Source: Enterococcus sp. HY326
Lineage (GTDB): Bacteria > Bacillota > Bacilli > Lactobacillales > Enterococcaceae
Direction: 5' to 3'
Length of the DNA: 64,000 nt
NCBI RefSeq assembly: GCF_026157065.1
Contig: NZ_JANLGQ010000005.1
Span: forward strand, 124,001-188,000
Shown here in pieces: positions 1-7,922 of this stretch (its first letter is position 1; every line of letters starts with the position of its first letter). Position numbers and translations under genes: made by a program. The notes below the pieces were generated by a model. It worked only from the letters and a program-made list of their open reading frames with translations. It was not told the origin of the DNA and searched no databases.

Positions 1-1093
1 AGGTGATGACAATTAGCGAACAGGCCACCCATAAAATTAAATTAACCGCTGGAATATACATTTGACCGATGCTATTGCCGGGATATAAAATTTTCAAGCG
101 GGGCAATAATTTTAATTTAATTGCCTCTGAAACCAACGTAAATGAACCGGAAATCAGTGCTTGTGATGCAATGATGGCAGCGATTGTCGCAAAGACCACT
201 CCGACGACCCGCAAAGCTCCGGGCATCATTTGGAAAAAAGGATTCAAGCTTTCAATATTTTGCAGACTGGTATCATTTTGCACATTAATCAGCCATGCCG
301 CTTGCCCGAAATAACTTAGGAGCAAACAAATTTTAACATAAGGCCAACTGATGCGGATATTGGTTTTACCAACATGCCCCAAATCAGAATAGAGAGCCTC
401 CGCCCCAGTTGTTGCCAAGAAGACATTGCCGAGAATAAAAATTCCCATTTTATTTTCCGGACTAAAGAGCAAACGGAAGGCGTAATAGGGATTTAGCGCT
501 CGAATTAAGGTAAAGTCTTGGCTGAAATACATCAGTCCTACCACACCGATAAAGGTAAACCACAAAAACATAATCGGACCGAATGCCTTGCCGACAAATT
601 CTGTTCCGAATCGCTGAATTGAAAATAAAATCAAAATAATAACTAAGGTAATAATCACGATAATGTTTTGATCATAGCCAAATTTATCTAAGAACGGTTG
701 CAGTCCCCGCAGACCTTCAATCGCCGTGGTAATTGTCACAGCCGGTGTCAACACACCATCTGCCAGCAGGGCAGCTCCACCAATCATCGCAGGAATGATT
801 AGATATTTACTTTTTTTCCGCACCAAAGTGTACAGAGAAAAAATACCACCCTCGCCGTGATTATCCGCGTTTAAAGCAATCATGACATACTTGACGGTGG
901 TCAACAGTGTCAGTGTCCAAAAAACCAACGACACACAGCCGATAATATAATCGGAATCAATATTGGCAATGCCGCCATTGTCTTCCACCAACGCCTTCAT
1001 TACATAGAGGGGACTGGTTCCGATATCGCCGTACACAACCCCCATCGCCACCAGCAAACCGGCTAGCGATAATTTCTTTTTCACAGTAGACAA
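1..1093 (-). CDS. kup: Kup-family potassium uptake protein, C-terminus outside window
   Basis: Low-affinity K+ (probably K+/H+) importer in the membrane. The first 364 residues are visible. They open with a GDIGTSPLY motif typical of Kup and run through repeated hydrophobic segments; the family is about 650-700 residues, so nearly half is beyond the window edge. Translation starts at a TTG (1091-1093) with AGGAGG eight bases upstream, and no ATG fits as well. A GTG three codons later is a weaker alternative. It is transcribed as its own unit: a hairpin terminator at 1189-1228 separates it from the upstream J-like gene. I looked for a c-di-AMP riboswitch in the leader and could not make one out. 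Confidence 0.93.
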   Translation of the reverse strand, partial: MSTVKKKLSLAGLLVAMGVVYGDIGTSPLYVMKALVEDNGGIANIDSDYIIGCVSLVFWTLTLLTTVKYVMIALNADNHGEGGIFSLYTLVRKKSKYLIIPAMIGGAALLADGVLTPAVTITTAIEGLRGLQPFLDKFGYDQNIIVIITLVIILILFSIQRFGTEFVGKAFGPIMFLWFTFIGVVGLMYFSQDFTLIRALNPYYAFRLLFSPENKMGIFILGNVFLATTGAEALYSDLGHVGKTNIRISWPYVKICLLLSYFGQAAWLINVQNDTSLQNIESLNPFFQMMPGALRVVGVVFATIAAIIASQALISGSFTLVSEAIKLKLLPRLKILYPGNSIGQMYIPAVNLILWVACSLIVIT

Positions 1094-1188
1094 TGTGTTA
1101 ACCTCCTAAAATAACTCCTTTTATGTAAGTGTAGCAAATTTTTACACGTTATTGGAAATAATATCCTATTCACTGTAGAAAAACAAAC

Positions 1189-1228
1189 AAACTTCAGTTC
1201 CAACCAGGTAGTGGGTGAACTGAAGTTT
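1189..1228 (-). terminator. Intrinsic terminator of the J-like gene
   Basis: A perfect 12-bp stem (AAACTTCAGTTC / GAACTGAAGTTT) is followed on the minus strand by a T-rich tail. It lies downstream of the 1349-2581 gene and upstream of kup. Confidence 0.75.
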
Positions 1229-1348
1229 GACAAAACTAGGATGAGAGCACGGCCATCGATTGTTAATTCAAAATTAGCAACTCTAACCATTACGACCTTA
1301 AGGGAAAAATTTATTGAAATAAAAATTAAACCAACGGTACTTTTTAAC

Positions 1349-2581
1349 TTACATAATCAGCAGCCGGATAATTCCTAAAACTCCGGCTACCACAAAGCCT
1401 AGTCCCCAATATTTTCTGCCAGACTCTGGTTCCTCAGTAGCCGCCACAGCATTTCTCGTAGCAATCGGCTTAATAAATTCCCGTTCCCGTGGATTTAAAC
1501 ATAAGCGGTAAGTATTTTCATAAGCGTACCAGCATTTGCGGGCCTCTTCATGATTGGAGAGCAGAAAAGCTACGTAGCCACTGGTCAGACGATAAACTGC
1601 TAACGGTACTTCCTTTGGCGGTGTTTGATAAAAGAAGTCGGCTTTTTCTAAAAGACTGGCTCGGGCTGCTGTTCCCTGCGAGCGGGCTTCCATTACAAAG
1701 AGCAAATAATCTTTCAAGTAACGCCATTGATGGTCGTCATCGCCTTTAGAAAGCAATAGTTGCAGTTGATTTAAGTTCTCGCCATTTTGCAGGCGGAAGT
1801 CATCCAGCACAAAAAGATAAGCAGCTAAAAGATACACTAGCGAGTCACCTTCATAAATATCTAGACAGGACTGGACCCGAGCTGACAAAGCCGCCAGTGG
1901 CACTTTAGAAGAGATTAATTGAAAGACTTGATCCCGTTGAGAAAAATAAGTTTCTCGATACTCTGGTGCAATCTCCTGCCAAAAATCAAAACCAAAATCC
2001 GGATACTCCTTGATAAAGGTCAGCATCCCTTGAGGAATCGTTGACAGGCTGTTTTGATCCTCCGCTTGACAATAATCAATCAAATAAAGCCGAATTTCAT
2101 GGGACAGCAGTATAAAATTTTGTCCCAAAAAATTTAGCAGCAATTCCTGTTTGGCCATCATGTCTTCAATGTTGGCCGCATCATTTGTCTCTAACAACTC
2201 TCTCCAAGCAGTTACATCTGCAAAATAGGCTTTTTGATTTAAGAAAGCTAAAAACCGCTGAGAAAACGGCGGATGTAATTCTGATTTTTCTCCATAACTC
2301 TCATTAGAAATTCCCGGCTCCACTGCCTTGTCTGTGGTCTCAGAAATCACTAAATCGTCAAAAAAATTTTCCGCCGTTGATTCCGACAGTTCATCGTCAC
2401 TAGTAGCTGCTTTAGCCAAGACAAGAGCTTCATCCAACGCCCTTTTTAATTTCTGAAACTCGCTAACTTGGCTTTCCAAATCAAGAGTTTTCAATACTTT
2501 AGCGTAGGCTTTTTTTATTGCCCGCTGATTGCTTGTTTCATTAATTCCCAAAGCTTCCCAACAACTTACTTCGCCACTCAT
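1349..2581 (-). CDS. J-domain-like protein with C-terminal membrane anchor
   Basis: A 410-residue protein. The N-terminus (WEALGI..., AIKKAYAKVLK, then F..LK.ALDEAL) follows helices I-III of a DnaJ J-domain, but the HPD loop that stimulates DnaK ATPase is replaced by LDLES, so Hsp70 activation is doubtful. Residues about 60-380 are helical and otherwise unrecognised; a single membrane segment ends the chain, leaving almost nothing outside. Such tail-anchored J-like proteins are scattered in Firmicutes and their role is not settled. I chose the ATG at 2579-2581 because AGAGG sits seven bases upstream; the GTG just before it is less well placed. Single-gene unit. Confidence 0.7.
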   Translation of the reverse strand: MSGEVSCWEALGINETSNQRAIKKAYAKVLKTLDLESQVSEFQKLKRALDEALVLAKAATSDDELSESTAENFFDDLVISETTDKAVEPGISNESYGEKSELHPPFSQRFLAFLNQKAYFADVTAWRELLETNDAANIEDMMAKQELLLNFLGQNFILLSHEIRLYLIDYCQAEDQNSLSTIPQGMLTFIKEYPDFGFDFWQEIAPEYRETYFSQRDQVFQLISSKVPLAALSARVQSCLDIYEGDSLVYLLAAYLFVLDDFRLQNGENLNQLQLLLSKGDDDHQWRYLKDYLLFVMEARSQGTAARASLLEKADFFYQTPPKEVPLAVYRLTSGYVAFLLSNHEEARKCWYAYENTYRLCLNPREREFIKPIATRNAVAATEEPESGRKYWGLGFVVAGVLGIIRLLIM

Positions 2582-2827
2582 CACGCCACCTCTTTCTCGA
2601 CTTTTCTTCAGAATTTTCCATTAAATTAATGATAACATAATTTAAAAATCGGAAAAATAGTCCTACAAGAGAAACAAAATCTTACTGAGTAAGTTTCATT
2701 GCTGGATATTCGCTGCAATCAAAATTTTCACAAAAATATTTATCATAGTTCGTTAATGTGAAAAATATCCTTTCTAAAAAACAGAAAATCCAATAAAGTT
2801 TTTACCTTGCTCAATTCTCGATAAAAA

Positions 2828-3556
2828 TTAGTTTGACCCTTTAGTAAAATTTTGCAGCTCTGCTAATTCTTTGTCCGTTAATTCACGAAATTCACCAAGG
2901 GCTAGGCTCGGGTCCAAAACTAAGCTGCCCATTCTGGTTCTCTGCAAATACGTCACCTCTTTGCCAACGGCGTGAACCATCCGCTTGACCTGATGAAATT
3001 TCCCCTCATGGATGACTAAGGAAATTTCGGAGGTGTCTGCCTCTTGATTAACCGCCAAGATTTTTAAATCGGCTGGCTGCAGCTGTCCTTCATTTTTCAA
3101 AGTAATCCCTGCTTGAAAACTTGCAATATCTGTCGCTGTCATCTGACCGGCTACCTTAGCAAAATATTCTTTCTCCACATGTTTTTTCGGTGACAAAAGC
3201 TCGTGGCTCAGTTGACCATCATTGGTAATCAATAGCAACCCCTCGGTGTCTTTATCCAAACGCCCAACCGGAAATAAATCTTTGCGCCGCTGACTGCCTA
3301 ATAAATCCAAAACTGTTTTATGGACCGGGTCCTCCGTGGCCGAAATTACGCCAGCGGGCTTATTCAATAGATAATAATAATATTCTTGATAATGGACCGG
3401 CTCGCCGGCAACGGTAATTTGATTATCCTCAGAGACCTGCTGCTTGTCGCTGATCACTATTTTTCCGTCAACGGCTACCTGCTTTTGTTTTATCAGCTGC
3501 TTGACTTCTTTACGGCTGCCAAAATTCGCCGCAGCTAAAAATTTATCTAAACGCAT
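2828..3556 (-). CDS. rsuA: 16S rRNA pseudouridine synthase, RsuA family
   Basis: Converts a uridine in 16S rRNA (U516 in E. coli numbering) to pseudouridine. The N-terminal 60 residues form an S4 RNA-binding domain (MRLDKFLAAANFGSRKEVK). The catalytic domain carries GRLDKDTEGLLLIT, whose Asp after RL is the nucleophile, and the late motif KFHQVKRM. Length 242 residues is normal for RsuA/RluB/RluE proteins, which cannot be separated by eye; RsuA is the usual member in this group. The start at 3556 follows AAAGGA; an upstream in-frame extension of 28 residues has no family resemblance and is rejected. Confidence 0.88.
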   Translation of the reverse strand: MRLDKFLAAANFGSRKEVKQLIKQKQVAVDGKIVISDKQQVSEDNQITVAGEPVHYQEYYYYLLNKPAGVISATEDPVHKTVLDLLGSQRRKDLFPVGRLDKDTEGLLLITNDGQLSHELLSPKKHVEKEYFAKVAGQMTATDIASFQAGITLKNEGQLQPADLKILAVNQEADTSEISLVIHEGKFHQVKRMVHAVGKEVTYLQRTRMGSLVLDPSLALGEFRELTDKELAELQNFTKGSN

Positions 3557-3766
3557 CCATCTAAATCCTTTCTTGCTGTGTTTCAGCAGCCAGCATTTAC
3601 CGGCAAAAGAAACTGTCTTTATAATTTTGCAGTATACCACAATTTAATCTGCTGAAACTTTTTATTCCGCCTCAATTGTTTTCACGTGAAACATTTTGTA
3701 AAAAATTAACCGTCAAAACAAGTTTTTTTGGTAAACTAAAGGAAATTATTTTGAAATGAGGATCAG

Positions 3767-4351
3767 ATGATGTTGGAAACTGAAAGATTAATTCTCCGCA
3801 ATTTTTCTGCGGACCCGACCGATTTACAAGCGCTATTGCAAATTATGGAGGATCCTATCGTAAATCGTTTTCTCCCTTGGTTTCCTTTGCAGGATTTGGC
3901 GGAAGCTGAAAATTTTTATCAAGAAAAAATTTTGCCCCAGATGCAGCAGCCCATAGGAATTTATTGGGCCATTTGTTTGAAGGAGAACAATTTACCCATC
4001 GGCTATCTCACCTTGAGTGCTGAGGACGCCCACGATTTTGGCTACGGATTACGCCGCGAATTTTGGAATCAAGGAATCGTCACTGAAGCTGCGCAAAAGG
4101 CTGTTGCCCATATTAAAGAAAGTAATCTTCCGTTTATTACTGCGACTCATGATGTTGAAAATCCTGCCAGCGGAAAAGTTATGCAAAAGCTGGGTATGAG
4201 CTATCAATATTCCTATCAAGAACTGTGTCAGCCTAAAAATACTTTAGTTATATTTCGTCTGTATCAATTGAATTTTTCAGATAGCAGCCAAACTTATCAA
4301 GGCTATTGGGAGAAATACCCCACTCATTTTATTGAAGACTTATCGGATTAA
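3767..4351 (+). CDS. GNAT acetyltransferase, RimJ/RimL-like
   Basis: A 194-residue Acetyltransf_3-type protein that would transfer acetyl from acetyl-CoA to an amino group. It opens with ETERLILRNF, the signature start of the RimJ/RimL group, and has the GYGLRREFWNQGIVTEA stretch that forms the acetyl-CoA pyrophosphate loop. The substrate cannot be read from sequence; ribosomal-protein N-termini and small amines are both known in the family. Two adjacent ATGs follow GAGGA; either may be used. The gene is alone and converges on the small membrane gene through a shared terminator. Confidence 0.8.
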   Translation: MMLETERLILRNFSADPTDLQALLQIMEDPIVNRFLPWFPLQDLAEAENFYQEKILPQMQQPIGIYWAICLKENNLPIGYLTLSAEDAHDFGYGLRREFWNQGIVTEAAQKAVAHIKESNLPFITATHDVENPASGKVMQKLGMSYQYSYQELCQPKNTLVIFRLYQLNFSDSSQTYQGYWEKYPTHFIEDLSD

Positions 4352-4354
4352 ACA

Positions 4355-4459
4355 AAAAACTCGTGGTGCAATTGGCTGATTTCAGCGCCTTTCAAAAGTT
4401 AGATGTTCGTCTAATTTTAAAAGGCGCTTTAGCTTCCGCCAGATTGCTCCACGAGTTTT
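4355..4459. terminator. Bidirectional nested terminator
   Basis: Outer arms AAAACTCGTGG / CCACGAGTTTT enclose an inner hairpin (GCGCCTTT...AAAGGCGC) with an AAAGTTAGA/TCTAATTTT core. It lies between convergent genes and ends with T runs in both directions. The core resembles those at 22201-22250 and 33726-33752. Confidence 0.75.
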
Positions 4460-4460
4460 A

Positions 4461-4679
4461 TTAATTTTCTTGAACCTTAGCCTTTGGTAGCTGAGCACTG
4501 ACCATTTTAAATTGAATCATCGCTAAGCCCGATACTATTAAAAATAAAAAGGCTAAAGCAATTTCCGTCATCGCCACAGTTGCTAAGTTTTGTAAAATTC
4601 GCCAGAACAATAAAATTGTAAAGCCACCGCAACCAATCCCCGCAATAAAATAAAAACCCATAATCCCTTTTGTATTCAT
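4461..4679 (-). CDS. Small two-helix membrane protein, unknown
   Basis: A 72-residue protein with two hydrophobic segments (around residues 6-28 and 36-57) and a short charged tail. I do not recognise a family. The ATG at 4677-4679 sits nine bases after GGAGG; the ATG directly abutting GGAGG would add three residues. It is monocistronic, downstream of nothing obvious, and shares a terminator with the facing acetyltransferase gene. Its independent ribosome site and clean reading frame argue that it is real. Confidence 0.6.
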   Translation of the reverse strand: MNTKGIMGFYFIAGIGCGGFTILLFWRILQNLATVAMTEIALAFLFLIVSGLAMIQFKMVSAQLPKAKVQEN

Positions 4680-4814
4680 AATTTTCATCCTCCATTTTTT
4701 AGCTCCCTTACCTAAATCAAAGGAAACGAATTTTCTTTGTTACAAGAAATAGTATGACAAAGAAATCTGTTGTAGAAAAAAAGCGAAACTATTTGTTCCT
4801 TTTTCCACGAAAAA

Positions 4815-4840
4815 AACCAGCCTTAAATTCAAGACTGGTT
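4815..4840 (-). terminator. Intrinsic terminator of the flippase gene
   Basis: Stem AACCAGCCTT / AAGACTGGTT followed on the minus strand by TTTTTTT. Confidence 0.8.
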
Positions 4841-4847
4841 CAAACAT

Positions 4848-6485
4848 TTATTTAATGTGCAGGCGGCGTTTCAAACCAGAAACGGTATTGCGGCCTAATA
4901 ATTTTTCCGCTAACCCACTAGCTAAAGCCATATAACCATATAGGGCTGCGCCAACCGCTGCTACGATTAAAATAATGACTAAGCTTTGCACCTTGCTGCT
5001 TGGGTCGAGCACAAAATACGTCAGGTGTTTAACAAGCATCACAGCAACTGTCATGATAGCGGTGAAAATCGTAATCAAGGTCATTCGCCGTAGCGTCAGT
5101 AGGCGATTGAAGCGGGTCACTTCATGAATTTTTTTGACAATAAAGTAACAGGTGACAGCAAAACCGGCAAACGTCGCAATTAGCGGACCATACACTTCAA
5201 AGAGCCAAATCATTGGAATCTGCAAAATCACTTTGACCAGCAAACCATAGAGTAAATATTTGACTGTTAATTTGTTTTCATACAAACCCTGGAGCATTGA
5301 AGAAACCATCGTGTACAAACCTAAAACCAAGCCGACGATACTAGCTTCAATTAAAACATTGCTGCCTAACGGGTCTGGTGAATAAAACAATGTATTTAAC
5401 GGGTATGCTAGGGCAATCATTCCTAATGTTGAAGGGAACATCACAAAGGCAAAGAGCTGAAAATTATTACTCACTAATTTAGCCAGCTCATGATGACTTT
5501 TTAAAGTAAAAGATTCAGTAATCAGCGGCAGGCTCGCCAAAGCCAGCGAAGTCGCCAAAGCAATTACCACCATCGTCAGCTTATCAGGATTGGCACTGAA
5601 GATAGAAAAAAGACTAATTAATTCCTTTTGACTATAATCTGTCAACATCCCCATAAAACGAATAAAGGTTCCTTGGTCCACCAATTTAAAAATTGTAATC
5701 CCAGAACCAGCGACAATAAATGGCACCGCTTGTTTAATTGTTTGAATTAGCAGTGAGTTCTCAGAAATGGAAAGCTGATTGTCACTGTGTTCCACGTAGA
5801 CATCCAAAGTAATTTTCTGCCGCTGTAAAAAATACAACAGCACCGCAAAGCTGCCAATCATGCCGACAAAAGCAGCAAAGGTTGATTGTGTCACGGCATC
5901 TAAATAATTCCCATTCATCACCTGCATAATGATAAATGTTGCCAGCAGCATGTAAAACACGCGGGCAATTTGTTCGACAATTTGCGAAAGGGCAAAAGGA
6001 AACATATCTTGATTTCCTTGGAAAAAGCCTCGAATAACCGCCATCACCGGAAAAATAATCACGGCTGCACTTAAGGAATGCAGCGCCGGAATTAATTCCT
6101 CACCGCCGCCGGATAAATCGGCTAACAAAGGAGAGGCCAGATACATCAAGCCGCCAGCAACGACTCCGAAAATCGCCATCACTTTTAAAGCTTTATAAAA
6201 AAGGCGGCGACTAACTCCGTATTCATTTAGTGAATTGTAATGGGCAGTCTGCTTGGCAATCGCCGAAGGAATCCCCGCTGAAGAAATCATTAAAAATAAA
6301 GCGTAAAAATTATAGCCCATATTGAAAAGGCCATTGGCAGCATTGCCATTTTCCCCCATCATGGCAATCCAAGGGATAATATAAATGGCGCCTAACAACC
6401 TAGAAGTAATATTACTGATGGTCATCCAGGCAGAGCCACGGGCCATCTTCTCCTGATTAGTTAGTGGTCGGTTTGAAGTTTCCAT
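4848..6485 (-). CDS. MurJ/SpoVB-type polysaccharide flippase
   Basis: A polytopic membrane protein of 545 residues in the MOP exporter superfamily, probably 14 helices. These proteins move lipid-linked sugars outward; Firmicute members of this size are annotated as lipid II flippases (YtgP/MurJ) or polysaccharide biosynthesis proteins. The N-terminus KMARGSAWMTISNITSRLLG, with the Arg-rich first helix, is characteristic. I prefer the ATG at 6483-6485; a TTG five codons upstream is possible, and neither has a strong ribosome site. No cell-wall genes adjoin it, so the cargo is not shown by context. Confidence 0.85.
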   Translation of the reverse strand: METSNRPLTNQEKMARGSAWMTISNITSRLLGAIYIIPWIAMMGENGNAANGLFNMGYNFYALFLMISSAGIPSAIAKQTAHYNSLNEYGVSRRLFYKALKVMAIFGVVAGGLMYLASPLLADLSGGGEELIPALHSLSAAVIIFPVMAVIRGFFQGNQDMFPFALSQIVEQIARVFYMLLATFIIMQVMNGNYLDAVTQSTFAAFVGMIGSFAVLLYFLQRQKITLDVYVEHSDNQLSISENSLLIQTIKQAVPFIVAGSGITIFKLVDQGTFIRFMGMLTDYSQKELISLFSIFSANPDKLTMVVIALATSLALASLPLITESFTLKSHHELAKLVSNNFQLFAFVMFPSTLGMIALAYPLNTLFYSPDPLGSNVLIEASIVGLVLGLYTMVSSMLQGLYENKLTVKYLLYGLLVKVILQIPMIWLFEVYGPLIATFAGFAVTCYFIVKKIHEVTRFNRLLTLRRMTLITIFTAIMTVAVMLVKHLTYFVLDPSSKVQSLVIILIVAAVGAALYGYMALASGLAEKLLGRNTVSGLKRRLHIK

Positions 6486-6857
6486 AGATTCAGGTACCAA
6501 CTTTCTTGATTAACTGCAGCATTCGTGTAAAAACTCACACGCTTATCAAGTCTTTACTATACTAAAAATAAAGGAAAAATAAAAGACTTCCTCAACTTTG
6601 TTAAAAGTCTTTTATAAAAGCGCACTTGACCGCTTTAGAAAGTAAATATTTTTGAGAAAACCAAAAGCAAACTGTTTTATTCTATTAAAATGAGGTTTCG
6701 ATTTCGATATTAAATTTATATCAAGCTTATTTTCGGATTTTTTTCCTAAACCAACAAAAAAATAATCTAAATTCACAAAAAATAATTATAATTGTCTTGC
6801 ATAAGAATTTCACTTCGGCTAACATTTTAGACAAAGAATGAAAAAGGGGCGTTTAAA
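6486..6857. other. Intergenic region between divergent genes
   Basis: About 370 AT-rich bases. A hairpin (AAAAGACTT / AAGTCTTTT, 6581-6613) is followed by TAT and could act as a terminator or attenuator. An AAAGGGGCG ribosome site precedes the lipoprotein ATG at 6858. No further gene is seen. Confidence 0.5.
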
Positions 6858-7811
6858 ATGAAAAAAAGGGTCATTGTATCAGCAATCGGTTTGTTAGCAG
6901 TGGGGGTCTTGACCGCTTGCGAGACAACAACAACAGCCGAAACAACTTCAAAAATCAGTGAGGAGCCATCAACTGTTTTGATTCCGTCAACAGATGAGGG
7001 AGGATTAAACAGTTTTGACAGCACAGGACGATTGCAACTGGAGTCTTATCAAAAAGCGCAAAGGACTAGCGAATCCGGCGAGCCGGCTCATTTTGGTGAG
7101 GTCATTCGCATTGATTTAAAAGATTCGCAAGCAAAAGGTGCGATTGCTTTTCGGGAGGATTATTTGGAAGACGACTTGTCGCCGCGGACCACTTTTTGGA
7201 TGGTCAGTCATGGGGAGGCCAATGACAGCACTGAGGAAAATCCTTCTTGGCATAATCATACTTCCTTTGAAATTCCTGATGAAACGGGCCAGCTGCAAAC
7301 TGTTTTAGAAATGCCCTACGGAACCTTTAATGAACCGAACGCTTACGGTGTTCCGCTGGACGAAATGTATGTCCGCACAACCGAAAAATTTGTCGCTTCC
7401 AATAAAGGCATTTATGTCGAAGGCGAAACCGGCAGCGACCGGACAGTCAAATTTAGCTCTGGAACCCATTCAACAAATGCTGACCGCAGATTTGCGGTGG
7501 GCATTGACGGCAGTGAGGAGACCGGTAATGATGCCGGTTCAAATTTCCGAGTGATTAATTATACAGATGCTGGGGAATATAAAAGTACGCCGTTATTTGC
7601 GGAGCGTTCGACTAGCAACGTCGGCATCAACACCTCTTCACCGACGAGCCCACTACATGTCGAAGGTGACACTATTCGTTTAGCAGAAAAACGAACCATT
7701 GCTTCCTCAACTGAAGCTGGTCAACAGGGAGAATTTTGTTGGGATGATAATTATTGGTATGTCTGTATCGCTGAAAATACTTGGAAAAAATTCCCATTAG
7801 AAAGCTGGTAA
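6858..7811 (+). CDS. Lipoprotein with phage tail-fibre-like C-terminal half
   Basis: A 317-residue secreted lipoprotein: signal peptide with lipobox LTAC, so lipidation is on Cys 21, then a Thr/Glu-rich tether. Residues about 140-300 look like the ends of phage tail fibres or spikes: repeated G-rich beta strands, NDAGSNFRVINYTDAGEYKS, then SNVGINTSSPTSPLHVEG, then EFCWDDNYWYVCIAENTWKK at the terminus. That last block resembles the trimer-tip module found after beta-helical tail fibres. No other phage gene is nearby. The protein is inferred to form a surface-anchored, possibly trimeric stalk; its binding partner is unknown. AAAGGGG ribosome site; expressed alone and closed by the terminator at 7829-7912. 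Confidence 0.75.
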   Translation: MKKRVIVSAIGLLAVGVLTACETTTTAETTSKISEEPSTVLIPSTDEGGLNSFDSTGRLQLESYQKAQRTSESGEPAHFGEVIRIDLKDSQAKGAIAFREDYLEDDLSPRTTFWMVSHGEANDSTEENPSWHNHTSFEIPDETGQLQTVLEMPYGTFNEPNAYGVPLDEMYVRTTEKFVASNKGIYVEGETGSDRTVKFSSGTHSTNADRRFAVGIDGSEETGNDAGSNFRVINYTDAGEYKSTPLFAERSTSNVGINTSSPTSPLHVEGDTIRLAEKRTIASSTEAGQQGEFCWDDNYWYVCIAENTWKKFPLESW

Positions 7812-7828
7812 ACTTTTTAAAAGTAAAT

Positions 7829-7912
7829 AAAAATACCCAAGCTATCCACAATCTGAGCTGCTGCATTTAAAGCACAGCAGCTTTCAGATTCGTTTTGATA
7901 GCTGGGTATTTT
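7829..7912. terminator. Large bidirectional terminator
   Basis: Arms AAAATACCCAAGCTATC / GATAGCTGGGTATTTT with an inner GAGCTGCTG / CAGCAGCTTTC hairpin. It serves the lipoprotein gene and leuS, which converge. Confidence 0.85.
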
Positions 7913-7922
7913 TTTATTTACA

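Noticed and set aside
1081-1290. Short ORF on the minus strand overlapping the kup start
   Set aside because: It covers the kup ribosome site and the terminator and has no ribosome site of its own.
1094-1348. Possible c-di-AMP (ydaO) riboswitch before kup
   Set aside because: Only one hairpin is present and it fits a terminator for the upstream gene; the conserved ydaO blocks are not seen.
6486-7811. Prophage remnant around the fibre-like lipoprotein
   Set aside because: Neighbours are a flippase gene and leuS; no other phage gene, att site or integrase is visible.
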